Part shown: positions 17,075-26,211 of the stretch, one piece after another
Position numbering within the stretch: position 1 is the first letter of the stretch
Layout: each line of letters starts with the position of its first letter
Assembly: GCF_000970675.1 (NCBI RefSeq)
Contig: NZ_LAJA01000010.1
Location: 1-64,000, forward strand
DNA from: Domibacillus tundrae
Lineage (GTDB): Bacteria > Bacillota > Bacilli > Bacillales > Domibacillaceae
Length of the DNA: 64,000 nucleotides
Direction of reading: 5' to 3'
Program-made: the position numbers and the translations under genes
Notes under the pieces: model-generated
What the model saw: only the letters and a program-made list of their open reading frames with translations
Database searches by the model: none
What the model was told of the DNA's origin: nothing

Positions 17075-18256
17075 ATGAGTACTTCTAAACTTGTTTTTGC
17101 GCCATTAAGCTATACCGGCTGGGGATCACTTTCACAGCTCGTGCCGGAAGTCGAAAAATATGAACCTAAGAATCTATTAGTTATCACCGATCCGATGCTT
17201 GAAAAAATCGGACTGACGAAACGAGTGACTGATCCGCTAGAAGAGAAAGGATACAACGTGACTGTTTACACGGATGTTGTCCCAGAGCCGCCCCTTGCAA
17301 TCGGAGAAAAGCTCGTTATGTTTACAAGAGAAGGCGGCTTTGACCTTGTCATTGGTGTCGGTGGAGGAAGTGCGCTTGATCTGGCAAAGCTTGCTGCTGT
17401 TTTAAGTGTGCATGAAGGATCCGTTAAGAACTATTTAAATTTATCTGGAACGAAGCAGGTATCAGAAAAAGGGCTGCCCAAAATATTAATTCCCACTACA
17501 GCGGGTACCGGCTCAGAAGTAACGAATATTTCTGTTCTATCACTGGAAACGACAAAAGATGTAGTCACGCATGATTATTTGTTGGCTGATGCCGCTATTG
17601 TCGATCCCGAACTGACCGTTTCAGTGCCGGCGAAAGTGACTGCAGCTACCGGAATTGATGCGCTGACGCATGCGGTAGAAGCGTACATTTCTGTCAATGC
17701 CAGTCCTGTTACAGACGCCCTGGCTTTGCAGGCAATCCGTTTAATCGGGAGGTCTCTTCGCAAAGCAGTGGAAGACGGCGAAGATCAGCAGGCGCGCACC
17801 GACATGAGCAACGGCAGCTACATTGCCGGTCTTGCCTTTTTTAATGCGGGTGTTGCCGGTGTTCATGCACTTGCGTATCCGATTGGAGGCCAGTTTCACA
17901 TTTCACACGGTGAATCAAATGCAGTGCTGCTGCCGTACGTCATGGGCTACATCCGTAAAAGCTGTCAGACGAAAATGGCAGATATTCTTGATTCACTCGG
18001 CGGAAATTCAAGCTTTTTATCGGATGAAGAAGCTTCTTATAAATGTGTCGAAGAGCTCGAACAGATCGTGAAAGATGTCGGCATTCCATCTACATTGGCC
18101 GGCTTTGACATTCCGGAATCCGCACTCGAGGGCTTAACGAAAGACGGCATTCAGCAAAAACGAATTCTTGCAAGAAGCCCGCTTCCGTTAAAAGAAGAAG
18201 ATATCCGGGCGATTTATCAGTCTGCTTTTACAGGAATCATTGCGGAACCTTTCTGA
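17075..18256 (+). CDS. Iron-containing alcohol dehydrogenase
   Basis: 393-residue group III alcohol dehydrogenase. The nucleotide motif is IGVGGGSALDLAK, the family signature ATGIDALTHAVEAY spans the first metal ligands, and AGVHALAYPIGGQFHISHGE carries the remaining histidines. Relatives include 4-hydroxybutyrate dehydrogenases. GGAGAG precedes the ATG. As last gene of the lactonase operon it likely oxidises the hydroxy acid to the semialdehyde used by the first gene. Confidence 0.88.
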   Translation: MSTSKLVFAPLSYTGWGSLSQLVPEVEKYEPKNLLVITDPMLEKIGLTKRVTDPLEEKGYNVTVYTDVVPEPPLAIGEKLVMFTREGGFDLVIGVGGGSALDLAKLAAVLSVHEGSVKNYLNLSGTKQVSEKGLPKILIPTTAGTGSEVTNISVLSLETTKDVVTHDYLLADAAIVDPELTVSVPAKVTAATGIDALTHAVEAYISVNASPVTDALALQAIRLIGRSLRKAVEDGEDQQARTDMSNGSYIAGLAFFNAGVAGVHALAYPIGGQFHISHGESNAVLLPYVMGYIRKSCQTKMADILDSLGGNSSFLSDEEASYKCVEELEQIVKDVGIPSTLAGFDIPESALEGLTKDGIQQKRILARSPLPLKEEDIRAIYQSAFTGIIAEPF

Positions 18257-18277
18257 AGCAGGCAAAATAAATATCTT

Positions 18278-18293
18278 TGTTTCATGTGAAACA
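18278..18293. promoter_or_regulatory. parS-like site with one mismatch
   Basis: TGTTTCATGTGAAACA differs from parS only at the central C to T. It lies in the intergenic space after the alcohol dehydrogenase. One-mismatch sites can still bind Spo0J weakly. Confidence 0.5.
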
Positions 18294-18303
18294 TTCACTT
18301 ATA

Positions 18304-18342
18304 AAAAAACCGGTCTGTTTTAGTAACAGTCCGGTTTTTTTT
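18304..18342. terminator. Bidirectional terminator between operon and cotD
   Basis: AAAACCGG and CCGGTTTT pair, with CTGTT/AACAG inside, flanked by an A-run and a nine-T run. It ends the lactonase operon on the plus strand and cotD on the minus strand. Confidence 0.85.
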
Positions 18343-18561
18343 TCACCAATGACGACGGGGGCCGCAGCAGTTTCTCGGATAACCGGGATCCACGACCTCA
18401 TTTCTTGTAATCGGCTGATACATGTGGCGGGGCACGTTGACAATGTGCTGTCGGTTAATATTAATAATCGGGTGAATAACCGGCACTTCACGTTTTATAT
18501 ACGTGTTGTGTACCACACATCTCGGTGGGCAGACGATCGGACGGACATGATGACGATGCAT
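18343..18561 (-). CDS. cotD: Spore coat protein CotD-like
   Basis: 72 residues, rich in His, Pro and Cys, opening MHRHHVRPIVCPPRCVVHNT and continuing with VIHPIININRQH, the B. subtilis CotD pattern. The start ATG at 18561 has a perfect GGAGGTGAT. CotD is an inner coat protein made in the mother cell under sigma-K. A sigma-K promoter was looked for but not clear enough to list. The gene identifies the host as an endospore former. Confidence 0.85.
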   Translation of the reverse strand: MHRHHVRPIVCPPRCVVHNTYIKREVPVIHPIININRQHIVNVPRHMYQPITRNEVVDPGYPRNCCGPRRHW

Positions 18562-18648
18562 TTTTATCACCTCCACGTTTCTTTATAAGCAGTAAATGCA
18601 TCTCCTGTCCTTTCTGCAACGGACAAACATCCAATGGGTCAAATAAAC

Positions 18649-19530
18649 TTAAATAATATCAAGCGGCACTTTCCGCACTGGTGCCGGAAAAATAGCATCT
18701 AGCTTGCTCAAATCCTCGTTTGTCAGCTCAATTGCGGCCGCTTCTGCATTAGCGATTACGTGTTTTTCCTGGACTGCTTTCGGAATCGCAATGACATTCC
18801 CCGAACGAATAGTCCATGCAAGGGCGATTTGAAGAGGCTCCACATTATGTGTTTTGGCTATTTCTTTTAGGGCAGGATCGCTCATTAATTCTTTTCGAAG
18901 CGAACCTCCCTGAGCGAGAGGGCTGTACGCCATCAATGGCATCTTTTGCTGTTTTTGCCACGGAAGCAAGTCGAACTCAATGCCTCTTGAACCGAGATGA
19001 TAGAGAACTTGATTCGTAGAACAGTGGTCACCGCCTGGTGTATTCAACAGTTCCTCCATGTCAGCAGTATCAAAATTCGAGACACCCCAGCGCAAAATCT
19101 TTCCGTCTTTTTTCAGCTTTTTCATTCCTTCAATGGTTTCTGCAAGAGGCACACGGCCCCGCCAATGCAAAAGATACAAATCCAGATGATCGGTTCCGAG
19201 CCGCTGCAAGCTTTTTTCGCAAGATGAAGCAATTCGTTCTAAGCCGGCGTTACGTGGATATACTTTCGAAACTAAAAATACATCATCACGAATCCCTCGC
19301 AGCGCTTCACCAACAACCTGTTCGGCTTTTCCTTCTCCGTACATTTCTGCCGTATCAATAAGTGTCATCCCGAGATCAACGCCAAGTCTTAGTGCACGTA
19401 CCTCAGCTTCTTTTTTAGAAGGGTCATCGCCTATGTACCAGGTGCCTTGTCCGATTGCAGGAACAGAAGTGCCATCCGGCAAAGCGACTGTCCGATTTTT
19501 CAATGCAGTTTGAATTGCTTGTTTGTCCAA
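18649..19530 (-). CDS. Aldo/keto reductase
   Basis: 293-residue TIM-barrel oxidoreductase. Catalytic residues are visible as Asp and Tyr in LIDTAEMYGEGK, Lys in LVSKVYP and His in LYLLHWRG; the NADPH region AIPKAVQEKHVIANAEA is near the end. Start is uncertain: TTG at 19530 has AAAGGA ten bases upstream, whereas TTG at 19539 is only one base from it. It lies alone between cotD and nasA. Substrate unknown; general carbonyl detoxification is usual. Confidence 0.85.
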   Translation of the reverse strand: MDKQAIQTALKNRTVALPDGTSVPAIGQGTWYIGDDPSKKEAEVRALRLGVDLGMTLIDTAEMYGEGKAEQVVGEALRGIRDDVFLVSKVYPRNAGLERIASSCEKSLQRLGTDHLDLYLLHWRGRVPLAETIEGMKKLKKDGKILRWGVSNFDTADMEELLNTPGGDHCSTNQVLYHLGSRGIEFDLLPWQKQQKMPLMAYSPLAQGGSLRKELMSDPALKEIAKTHNVEPLQIALAWTIRSGNVIAIPKAVQEKHVIANAEAAAIELTNEDLSKLDAIFPAPVRKVPLDII

Positions 19531-19591
19531 AAAAATCAAATCCTTTCCTTATTATATGTATATCTTTGCCCATACCCTTCTTTTTCAAAAC

Positions 19592-19630
19592 AAAAAAACC
19601 GGCCGAGCCGACTCAAATGTCGGACCAGCC
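19592..19630 (-). terminator. Terminator of nasA
   Basis: On the minus strand GGCTGGTCCGAC pairs (with G-U pairs) with GTCGGCTCGGCC around a 6-base loop, followed by GGTTTTTTTG. It is 20 bases past the nasA stop. Confidence 0.65.
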
Positions 19631-19649
19631 AGCTTTAGGAATTTTTTCG

Positions 19650-20849
19650 TTACGCGGACTCTTCTTTTAATGCGCATGCTTTGCGCCATGAAATCTGCGC
19701 TATAGTCAATAAAATCAATGCGGCGATACCAACTCCTGCATAAACAGTGAAGCCAGCTGCATACGTACCGGTCATTTGTTTTAACGTGCCGAGAACATTC
19801 GGAACGAAAAAGCCGCCTACTCCGCCGGCTGCGCCGACGATGCCTGTGATCATGCCAATTTCTTTCTGGAAACGCTGCGGCACTAATTGGAATACAGCGC
19901 CATTGCCCATGCCAAGGCACATCATACCCATAAACAGCATCACTGTTACAAGTGTTAAAGAAGGAAGTGTGCTGACACCGAACATCGTAAGCGCGACACC
20001 GATAAACAAAAAGTTTAGCAATTTTGCTCCCCCAATTTTATCGGCAATCAGGCCGCCGACTGGACGGAACAAACTTCCTGCGATGACACAAAGAGTGACG
20101 AAATCACCTGCACGTACCTTTGAAAGGCCATATTGATCTACGAAGAAAATACTCAAAAAGCTTGTCAAACCGACAAATCCGCCAAAGGTGACACTATACA
20201 GCAGACAGAAGTACCACGTATCTCTTTGTTTAAAGACAGTGAAGTAATTCTTAAGCGGCTGCGGCTCGGGCTGTGTCGGTGCATCTTTTGCAATCATCAC
20301 ATACGTAATAAAAACAAGAGCGAGCGGAATTAACGCGATTCCCATTACACCATGCCAGCCGTACACTTCAGCCAGCCGTGGACCAAACAATGTCGCAAGA
20401 ACGGTTCCGCTGTTTCCGGCGCCGGCAATTCCCATCGCAATCCCTTGCAGGTGCGGTGGATACCAGCGGCTTGCCATTGGCAGCGCCGCGGAGAAACTGG
20501 CACCGGCCACACCAAGTAAAATACCAATGAAATAAAGCTCATTCATCGAGTTTCCGAAAAGCCATCCCCATAAAAGAGGAACCATCGTGACGATCATGCC
20601 GCCAATGGCTGTTTTACGCGGGCCGATCCGATCTGTTAAAATGCCAAGAATAATTCGGAAAAAGGAACCAGCCAAAATCGGAATCGCGACAATAAATCCT
20701 TTTTCTGCAGGAGAAAGACCGAAGTCCTCTGTAATGTATACGCCTAGTGCACCAAGCATAACCCAGATCATAAAGCTAATATCAAAATAAAGAAATGATG
20801 CAAACAGTGACGGTGCATGACCGCTCTTTCTTAAGCTTGATAATTTCAT
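19650..20849 (-). CDS. nasA: Nitrate/nitrite MFS transporter NasA
   Basis: 399 residues, 12 transmembrane helices, nitrate-nitrite porter family. [26 protein letters not shown] and the nitrate signature [22 protein letters not shown] are nearly those of B. subtilis NasA. It imports nitrate for assimilation. AGGAGAGGAAC precedes the ATG. It is divergent from nasB with a TnrA box between them, the same arrangement as in B. subtilis. Confidence 0.93.
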   Translation of the reverse strand: MKLSSLRKSGHAPSLFASFLYFDISFMIWVMLGALGVYITEDFGLSPAEKGFIVAIPILAGSFFRIILGILTDRIGPRKTAIGGMIVTMVPLLWGWLFGNSMNELYFIGILLGVAGASFSAALPMASRWYPPHLQGIAMGIAGAGNSGTVLATLFGPRLAEVYGWHGVMGIALIPLALVFITYVMIAKDAPTQPEPQPLKNYFTVFKQRDTWYFCLLYSVTFGGFVGLTSFLSIFFVDQYGLSKVRAGDFVTLCVIAGSLFRPVGGLIADKIGGAKLLNFLFIGVALTMFGVSTLPSLTLVTVMLFMGMMCLGMGNGAVFQLVPQRFQKEIGMITGIVGAAGGVGGFFVPNVLGTLKQMTGTYAAGFTVYAGVGIAALILLTIAQISWRKACALKEESA

Positions 20850-20931
20850 TTGTTCCTCTCCTTCGCATCGTTAAGTGGTTTGTTTTGCTTAATGTAAGTG
20901 TAGGGGGGTTAAAAGATACTTTCCATATACT

Positions 20932-20948
20932 TGTTAGAAAACCTAACA
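20932..20948. promoter_or_regulatory. TnrA box in the nasA-nasB intergenic region
   Basis: TGTTAGAAAACCTAACA; on the minus strand TGTTAGGTTTTCTAACA fits the TnrA/GlnR consensus TGTNANATTTTNTNACA with one mismatch. It lies 83 bases upstream of nasA and 30 bases upstream of the nasB -35 box, so nitrogen limitation should activate transport and reduction together. Confidence 0.85.
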
Positions 20949-20977
20949 AATTATTTCGGAAAGTCAAAAAAATCTGA

Positions 20978-21006
20978 TTGACTTTCTAAAAACCGTCCTA
21001 TATTGT
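20978..21006 (+). promoter_or_regulatory. Probable sigma-A promoter of nasBC
   Basis: TTGACT, 17 bases, TATTGT. About 190 bases of leader follow before the nasB ATG at 21200. The leader includes GTGTTACGTAAGCTTACAC, a near palindrome at 21005-21023; no known riboswitch was recognised in it. Confidence 0.55.
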
Positions 21007-21199
21007 GTTACGTAAGCTTACACGAAAACGAAAAGGGAGTGTACGAGAGGAAAATTTTCACTTTTATGTTGACGTTAATAACGAACGGGGAAGCGTGCCA
21101 AGAATCATCAAAAGCCTTACATGATTCATTTACCGGAAACGCGGCTTACTGGAACCCGGCCTTCAAAGCAGACTGAAAAAGGATGGGGGGTCTTTATTT

Positions 21200-23467
21200 A
21201 TGAGTAAACGAAAACTGGTCGTCATAGGAAATGGGATGGCGGGCGTGCGTACGGTTGAAGAAATTTTAGCCATTCATCCAGATAAATTCGAGATTACTAT
21301 ATTCGGAAAAGAGCCTCATCCGAACTATAACCGGATTTTGCTGTCTAAAGTGCTTCAAGGAGACACCACCGTCGAAAGCATCACGCTGAATGATTGGTCT
21401 TGGTACGAGGCGCACCAAATCACATTATATACAGGTGAACCGGTTATTCAAATTAATACCGGACAAAAATATGTGGTCACATTAAAAAACCAAATTGTTT
21501 CATATGATGAATTAATTATCGCGACAGGTTCACTTCCGTTTATGCTGCCGCTTCCGGGAGCGAAAAAAGAAGGCGTGACAGCATTCCGGGATATTTATGA
21601 TTGTGAAAAAATGGTCGAAGCCTCCAAAAAATATAATAAAGCTATCGTCATTGGCGGCGGACTTCTTGGTTTGGAAGCTGCTCGCGGCCTTTTAAATTCA
21701 GGGATGCAAGTCGATGTTGTCCATATTGGCGAATACATTATGGATCGCCAGCTCGATCCGGCCGCAGCAAGGATGCTTCAAAAGGAACTTGAAGAGCAGG
21801 GAATGAATTTTCTGCTTCAAAAAAACTCAGCGGAAATTACCGGTCACAAACGTGTCAAAGGTCTCCGTTTTTCGGATGGCAGCTGGCGTGAAGCAGATTT
21901 AATTGTCATGGCTGTTGGTGTACGGCCGAATACGGAAGTCGTTGCCGGCACAGATATTGAAACAAACCGGGCGATTTTAGTTGATGACTATATGCGGACG
22001 AATATTCCGAATGTGTACGCCGTCGGAGAATGCGCCGAGCACCGTGGGTTTGTTTACGGACTGGTTGCGCCCCTATATGAGCAAGGAAAAGCACTTGCCG
22101 CTGCATTGTGCGGACAGGAGCATGCCGGCTACCAGGGGTCTGTTCTGTCGACGCAGCTAAAAGTATCCGGTGTTGACGTTTTTTCATCCGGAGAGTTTAT
22201 GGATAGTGACGAAACACAGTCACTGCAATGGTTCGACGGCATAAAAAACACATATAAGAAAATTGTTGTACGGGATAAGAAAGTAGCAGGGGCAGTGTTA
22301 TTTGGTGACATTAGCGAAGGCGCTAAACTGCTTGGGATGATTCAAAAGAAAACGGATTATGCTGTTTTGGAAAAAGAAATGAGCAGTGGATCAAGCAATA
22401 AAGATGAGCTCATCGCTTCCATGGCTGATCATGATATTGTCTGTGCGTGCAACGGCGTTTCAAAAGGAACCATCGTGAGCGCTGTTTGCGAGCAGGAATT
22501 AGAAAGCGTGGATCACATTAAAGCGTGCACGAAAGCATCCAGCTCGTGCGGAGGCTGCCGTCCGGTGGTGACCGACATTCTTGATTTTATAAAGCGGAAT
22601 GGAGCAGAAACCGGTACAGCAAAAGAAGCAATTTGTGCGTGCACGGGCGCAGATCATCTGGATATTATTGAAGCCATTCAGCTTTGTCCGAATGAGTCAA
22701 GAGAGCAAATTATGAAGAGGCTTTACTGGAAAAATGATACAGGATGCGGCATCTGCCGTCCGGCGCTTCTCTATTATATGGGTATGCATAGCAGTGAGCT
22801 GCCGGATATTGTAGAAGAACAGACAGCAGATGGTACGTATATGACCGCCCCGCGCATGTACGGCGGTGTGACCGGCGCGGAACAGCTCCGGAAAATTGCG
22901 GACGTTGTGGAAAAGTATGAAATCCCTCTCGTCAAGCTTGTGCCTGGACCAAGAATGGGGTTATACGGCATCGAACCAGACTCGATTGCCGCGGTCCGGG
23001 CCGAATTGTCCGCCGCAGCGCCTCTTTACGGGGAAGAATTACGCGCTGTTGGTACGTGCGCCGGCATTCGGTATGCAAAAGGTGCTTTGCAGGATTCGAT
23101 CAGCCTCGGCCGGCAGCTGGAACAAAAGCTGGAATCATTCGTTTTTCCAGCTCGTATTACGTTGGCTGTCTCATCCAATCTAAATGATGAAGCAAAATCG
23201 CTTCGTGAAGAAGTCGGTTTGATCGGAGCTCCAGGCGGATGGGAATTATATACAGCAGGCGAACGGCTGTATGTCACGATGGAACAGGAAGACGCGATTC
23301 GAATGACTGAAACACTGCTGTCTTATTACCGGGAGTCTGCTTTTTACGGTGAAACAATGGACAAATGGCTTGGTCGTCTTGGTGTAATAACGATTCGTGA
23401 AGAAGTATTGAAACGAAAAATAGAAGAAACCGTAAAAAAAAATCAACAGGCCGCCGTCGCCTTATAA
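21200..23467 (+). CDS. nasB: Assimilatory nitrate reductase electron transfer subunit NasB
   Basis: 755 residues. N-terminal FAD/NAD(P)H reductase (VVIGNGMAGVRTVEEI; second dinucleotide fold AIVIGGGLLGLEAARGLL), then two BFD-like [2Fe-2S] domains with CACN...CGGC near 410-455 and CACT...CGIC near 475-520. Next comes a nitrite/sulphite reductase-like C-terminal part. In that part the siroheme/4Fe-4S cysteines are missing: only TCAGIRYAKG keeps one and the second pair is replaced by VSSNLNDEAK. That rules out a working NirB/NasD and fits NasB. It feeds electrons from NAD(P)H to NasC. ATG follows GGATGGGGGG. Confidence 0.88.
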   Translation: MSKRKLVVIGNGMAGVRTVEEILAIHPDKFEITIFGKEPHPNYNRILLSKVLQGDTTVESITLNDWSWYEAHQITLYTGEPVIQINTGQKYVVTLKNQIVSYDELIIATGSLPFMLPLPGAKKEGVTAFRDIYDCEKMVEASKKYNKAIVIGGGLLGLEAARGLLNSGMQVDVVHIGEYIMDRQLDPAAARMLQKELEEQGMNFLLQKNSAEITGHKRVKGLRFSDGSWREADLIVMAVGVRPNTEVVAGTDIETNRAILVDDYMRTNIPNVYAVGECAEHRGFVYGLVAPLYEQGKALAAALCGQEHAGYQGSVLSTQLKVSGVDVFSSGEFMDSDETQSLQWFDGIKNTYKKIVVRDKKVAGAVLFGDISEGAKLLGMIQKKTDYAVLEKEMSSGSSNKDELIASMADHDIVCACNGVSKGTIVSAVCEQELESVDHIKACTKASSSCGGCRPVVTDILDFIKRNGAETGTAKEAICACTGADHLDIIEAIQLCPNESREQIMKRLYWKNDTGCGICRPALLYYMGMHSSELPDIVEEQTADGTYMTAPRMYGGVTGAEQLRKIADVVEKYEIPLVKLVPGPRMGLYGIEPDSIAAVRAELSAAAPLYGEELRAVGTCAGIRYAKGALQDSISLGRQLEQKLESFVFPARITLAVSSNLNDEAKSLREEVGLIGAPGGWELYTAGERLYVTMEQEDAIRMTETLLSYYRESAFYGETMDKWLGRLGVITIREEVLKRKIEETVKKNQQAAVAL

Positions 23468-23480
23468 AGTAGGTGAGAAA

Positions 23481-25562
23481 ATGGGAAACGTTATGGAAAC
23501 ACAGTGTCCATTTTGCAGTGTTCAGTGCAGAATGACGATTACCGAAAAAATCGAAGCCGGCCGTAAAACATATGACGTCGCTCCGAAGCAAAATGCCGCA
23601 TCAGAAGGCCGCCTTTGTATAAAAGGCATGAATGCGTATCAGCACGCACTGAGCGGCGAGCGGATTACAGAACCTCTAATGAAAAAAGGCGGACAATTTG
23701 TGCCGATATCATGGGAAGAAGCGTATAAGCTGATTGCTGAGAAGTTCACCACGGCACAAAATGAATCCGGCCGGGATGCCATTGGTGTATATGGGGGCGG
23801 ATCGCTCACCAATGAAACATCCTATGCACTGGGTAAATTTTCCCGTGTCGCGCTGCAGACGAAGTACATTGATTATAACGGGCGCTTTTGTATGTCCGCC
23901 GCCGCCACAGCCGGCAACAAAGCATTTGGTGTCGACCGGGGGCTGACTAATCCGCTTTCTGAAGTAAGGCAGTCCGGCTGCTTAATATTGGCGGGAACCA
24001 ACATTGCCGAATGCCAGCCGACATTAATGCCATATTTTACGGATGCAAAAGAAAACGGCGCGTTTATCATTGTCATTGATCCGCGCAATACGGCAACAGC
24101 TGATATAGCAGATCTTCATTTGAAAGTAAAACCGGGAATGGATGCAGCACTTGCGAATGGCCTGTTGAAAGTGATTATGGATAGCGGGTATGTCGATGAA
24201 GTATTTTTGTCAAAGCGCACGACTGGATTTGATGAAGTGCAAGCGCACGTGGACTCACTTGAGTTAGAGGAGATTGCATTTATAACAGGTGTTCCGAAAG
24301 AAGACATAGAAGAAGCTGGCCGCAGGTTCGGGCAAGCTGCGTCGGGCATGATTTTAACAGCCCGAGGTGTTGAGCAGCAAACAGATGGATCCATGGCTGT
24401 CCGGAATTTTATTAACGTGCTGCTGGCAACCGGCAACATTGGCAAACCAGGGAGCGGCTATGGTGCCGTCACTGGTCAGGCAAATGGACAGGGCGGACGC
24501 GAACATGGACAAAAAGCGGATCAGCTGCCCGGCTACCGCTCGATTGAAAATGACGAACACCGTGCTTATATTGCAAAAGTATGGGGCGTTAAACCGGCTG
24601 ATCTCCCCGGAAAGGGTGTATCGGCATATGAAATGATGGAAAAAATTCACGCACAGGAAATCCGGTCACTTTTTTTAATGGGATCTAATCCGGTTGTATC
24701 CAATCCAAACGCCAATTTTGTGGAGGAAGGGCTGCGGAAACTCGATTTTCTTGTCGTCGCGGATATGCTTTTTTCTGAAACCGCTCAGCTGGCAGACTTA
24801 ATTTTGCCGACCGCCGCTTATTTAGAAAACACCGGTACGTTAACGAACTTAGAAGGACGTGTCCTGCTTCGGGAAGCGGCCCGTCCGGTGCCAGGTATTG
24901 TGAAACAGGATTGGGAAGTGCTATCAGATATTGCCGAGTCAATTGGCAAAGGAGCGTATTTTTCGTATTCCTGTGCTGAAGATATTTTTGAAGAGCTCAG
25001 GTTAGCGAGCAAAGGCGGCATTGCCGATTATTATGGCATTACGTATGACCGGCTTCGGAGGGAAGAAGGAATTTACTGGCCGTGTCCATCCGTGGATTAT
25101 CCAGGCGAAAAAAGATTGTTTGAAACATCATTCCCGCGGTCAGACGGAAGGGCAGAAATGGTTGCTGTACCAAATCATTTTCCAAAAGAAAGGGCAGGCG
25201 GCAAGTATCCGCTCTACTTAACGACAGGCCGGGTGCTTGGGCATTATTTGACGGGGGTGCAGACGCATAAAAGCCCGACGCTGGAAGCCAGGCAGTTTGA
25301 ATCTTTCGTGGAGATCCATCCAAAAACAGCGCGCAGCTTAAATATTCAAGATGACACACTCGTCAAAGTCCATTCCCGACGCGGGGAGATTGTGGTTCGA
25401 AGCAAACTGACTGCTTCCATTCGAGAAGATACCGTCTTTGTGCCGATGCATTGGGACGGCATGCAAAATATAAACAAACTAACGAGCGAAGAACTCGATC
25501 CGGCCAGTAAAATGCCTGGATTTAAAGTATGCGCTGTTTCAGTTACGCCGCTTCCAGCTTAA
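23481..25562 (+). CDS. nasC: Assimilatory nitrate reductase catalytic subunit NasC
   Basis: 693-residue molybdopterin oxidoreductase that reduces nitrate to nitrite in the cytoplasm. The N-terminal 4Fe-4S motif is C9-x2-C12-x3-C16 with C46 (RLCIKG). The bis-MGD region includes GRFCMSAAATAGNKAFG and GQANGQGGREHGQKADQLPG. The C-terminal molydopterin dinucleotide domain starts at LYLTTGRVLGHYLTG. AGGTGAG precedes the ATG, 13 bases after nasB. No TAT signal, as expected for an assimilatory enzyme. mobA and mobB follow directly. Confidence 0.92.
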   Translation: MGNVMETQCPFCSVQCRMTITEKIEAGRKTYDVAPKQNAASEGRLCIKGMNAYQHALSGERITEPLMKKGGQFVPISWEEAYKLIAEKFTTAQNESGRDAIGVYGGGSLTNETSYALGKFSRVALQTKYIDYNGRFCMSAAATAGNKAFGVDRGLTNPLSEVRQSGCLILAGTNIAECQPTLMPYFTDAKENGAFIIVIDPRNTATADIADLHLKVKPGMDAALANGLLKVIMDSGYVDEVFLSKRTTGFDEVQAHVDSLELEEIAFITGVPKEDIEEAGRRFGQAASGMILTARGVEQQTDGSMAVRNFINVLLATGNIGKPGSGYGAVTGQANGQGGREHGQKADQLPGYRSIENDEHRAYIAKVWGVKPADLPGKGVSAYEMMEKIHAQEIRSLFLMGSNPVVSNPNANFVEEGLRKLDFLVVADMLFSETAQLADLILPTAAYLENTGTLTNLEGRVLLREAARPVPGIVKQDWEVLSDIAESIGKGAYFSYSCAEDIFEELRLASKGGIADYYGITYDRLRREEGIYWPCPSVDYPGEKRLFETSFPRSDGRAEMVAVPNHFPKERAGGKYPLYLTTGRVLGHYLTGVQTHKSPTLEARQFESFVEIHPKTARSLNIQDDTLVKVHSRRGEIVVRSKLTASIREDTVFVPMHWDGMQNINKLTSEELDPASKMPGFKVCAVSVTPLPA

Positions 25563-25594
25563 AAAAGCAATCCATTTTACGGATTGCTTTTTTA
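25561..25594. terminator. Bidirectional terminator between nasC and mobA
   Basis: AAAAAAGCAATCC pairs with GGATTGCTTTTTT around a 7-base loop; A-run and T-run flanks serve both convergent genes. Confidence 0.88.
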
Positions 25595-25596
25595 CT

Positions 25597-26169
25597 TTAA
25601 TCCTTATATTCGTTCAAATCATTTATTGTATTGATATTGATGAAAGAGTGTTCTTTTTTAGTAAAGGGAATTGTTTTGAAGGCAGTATTTTTTAAAAGAG
25701 CCATTAAACTACGTTTGTTTTCATTTAAAACTTGTTCCATCATCGGCAGACATTGACGGTGGTAAAGAGCAAGAAGCGGCTGCAATTTATTCTCCTGAAC
25801 CGGCACAATCGCGTTATAATCAGAATGGCGATGTGCAAGCAATTGATAGACAAATGTTTCTGTTACAAACGGAATATCCGCTGACAGCACAAAAAACCAT
25901 TCTGGCTCATCGTATTGCTTCATGACGTGATGAATCGCAAAAAGAGGACCATTATGCATTTCGTTTTCAAGGACAAGGTCGACTCGAGCCGTATCGAAGC
26001 CGTCAGCAAGCAGGGGGTTTGTGGAAATAATTATAGGATTCAGCCCATTTGCCGAGAGGGCATTGACACTATACTGGTAAAAAGGCTTTTCTTTATACGT
26101 CTCAAACATTTTTGGGCGGCCATAGCGAGAGGACTGGCCGCCGGCGAGCACAATACCGGCTGTTTTCAT
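25597..26169 (-). CDS. mobA: Molybdenum cofactor guanylyltransferase MobA
   Basis: 190 residues. Opens with the GTP-binding signature AGIVLAGGQSSRYGRPK and contains VLSADIPFVT, the metal-binding aspartate loop. It attaches GMP to molybdopterin to form the MGD cofactor that NasC needs. ATG at 26169 is chosen because AGGAGTG is eight bases upstream; longer readings overlap mobB. Divergent from mobB with 42 bases between the two starts. Confidence 0.9.
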   Translation of the reverse strand: MKTAGIVLAGGQSSRYGRPKMFETYKEKPFYQYSVNALSANGLNPIIISTNPLLADGFDTARVDLVLENEMHNGPLFAIHHVMKQYDEPEWFFVLSADIPFVTETFVYQLLAHRHSDYNAIVPVQENKLQPLLALYHRQCLPMMEQVLNENKRSLMALLKNTAFKTIPFTKKEHSFININTINDLNEYKD

Positions 26170-26211
26170 GTTCATCACTCCTACTGTCATTATAACGTGG
26201 AGGTCTTTCAA

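Noticed and set aside
21200-23467. NADH nitrite reductase large subunit for the 755-residue protein
   Set aside because: The siroheme and 4Fe-4S cysteines are missing, which fits NasB instead.
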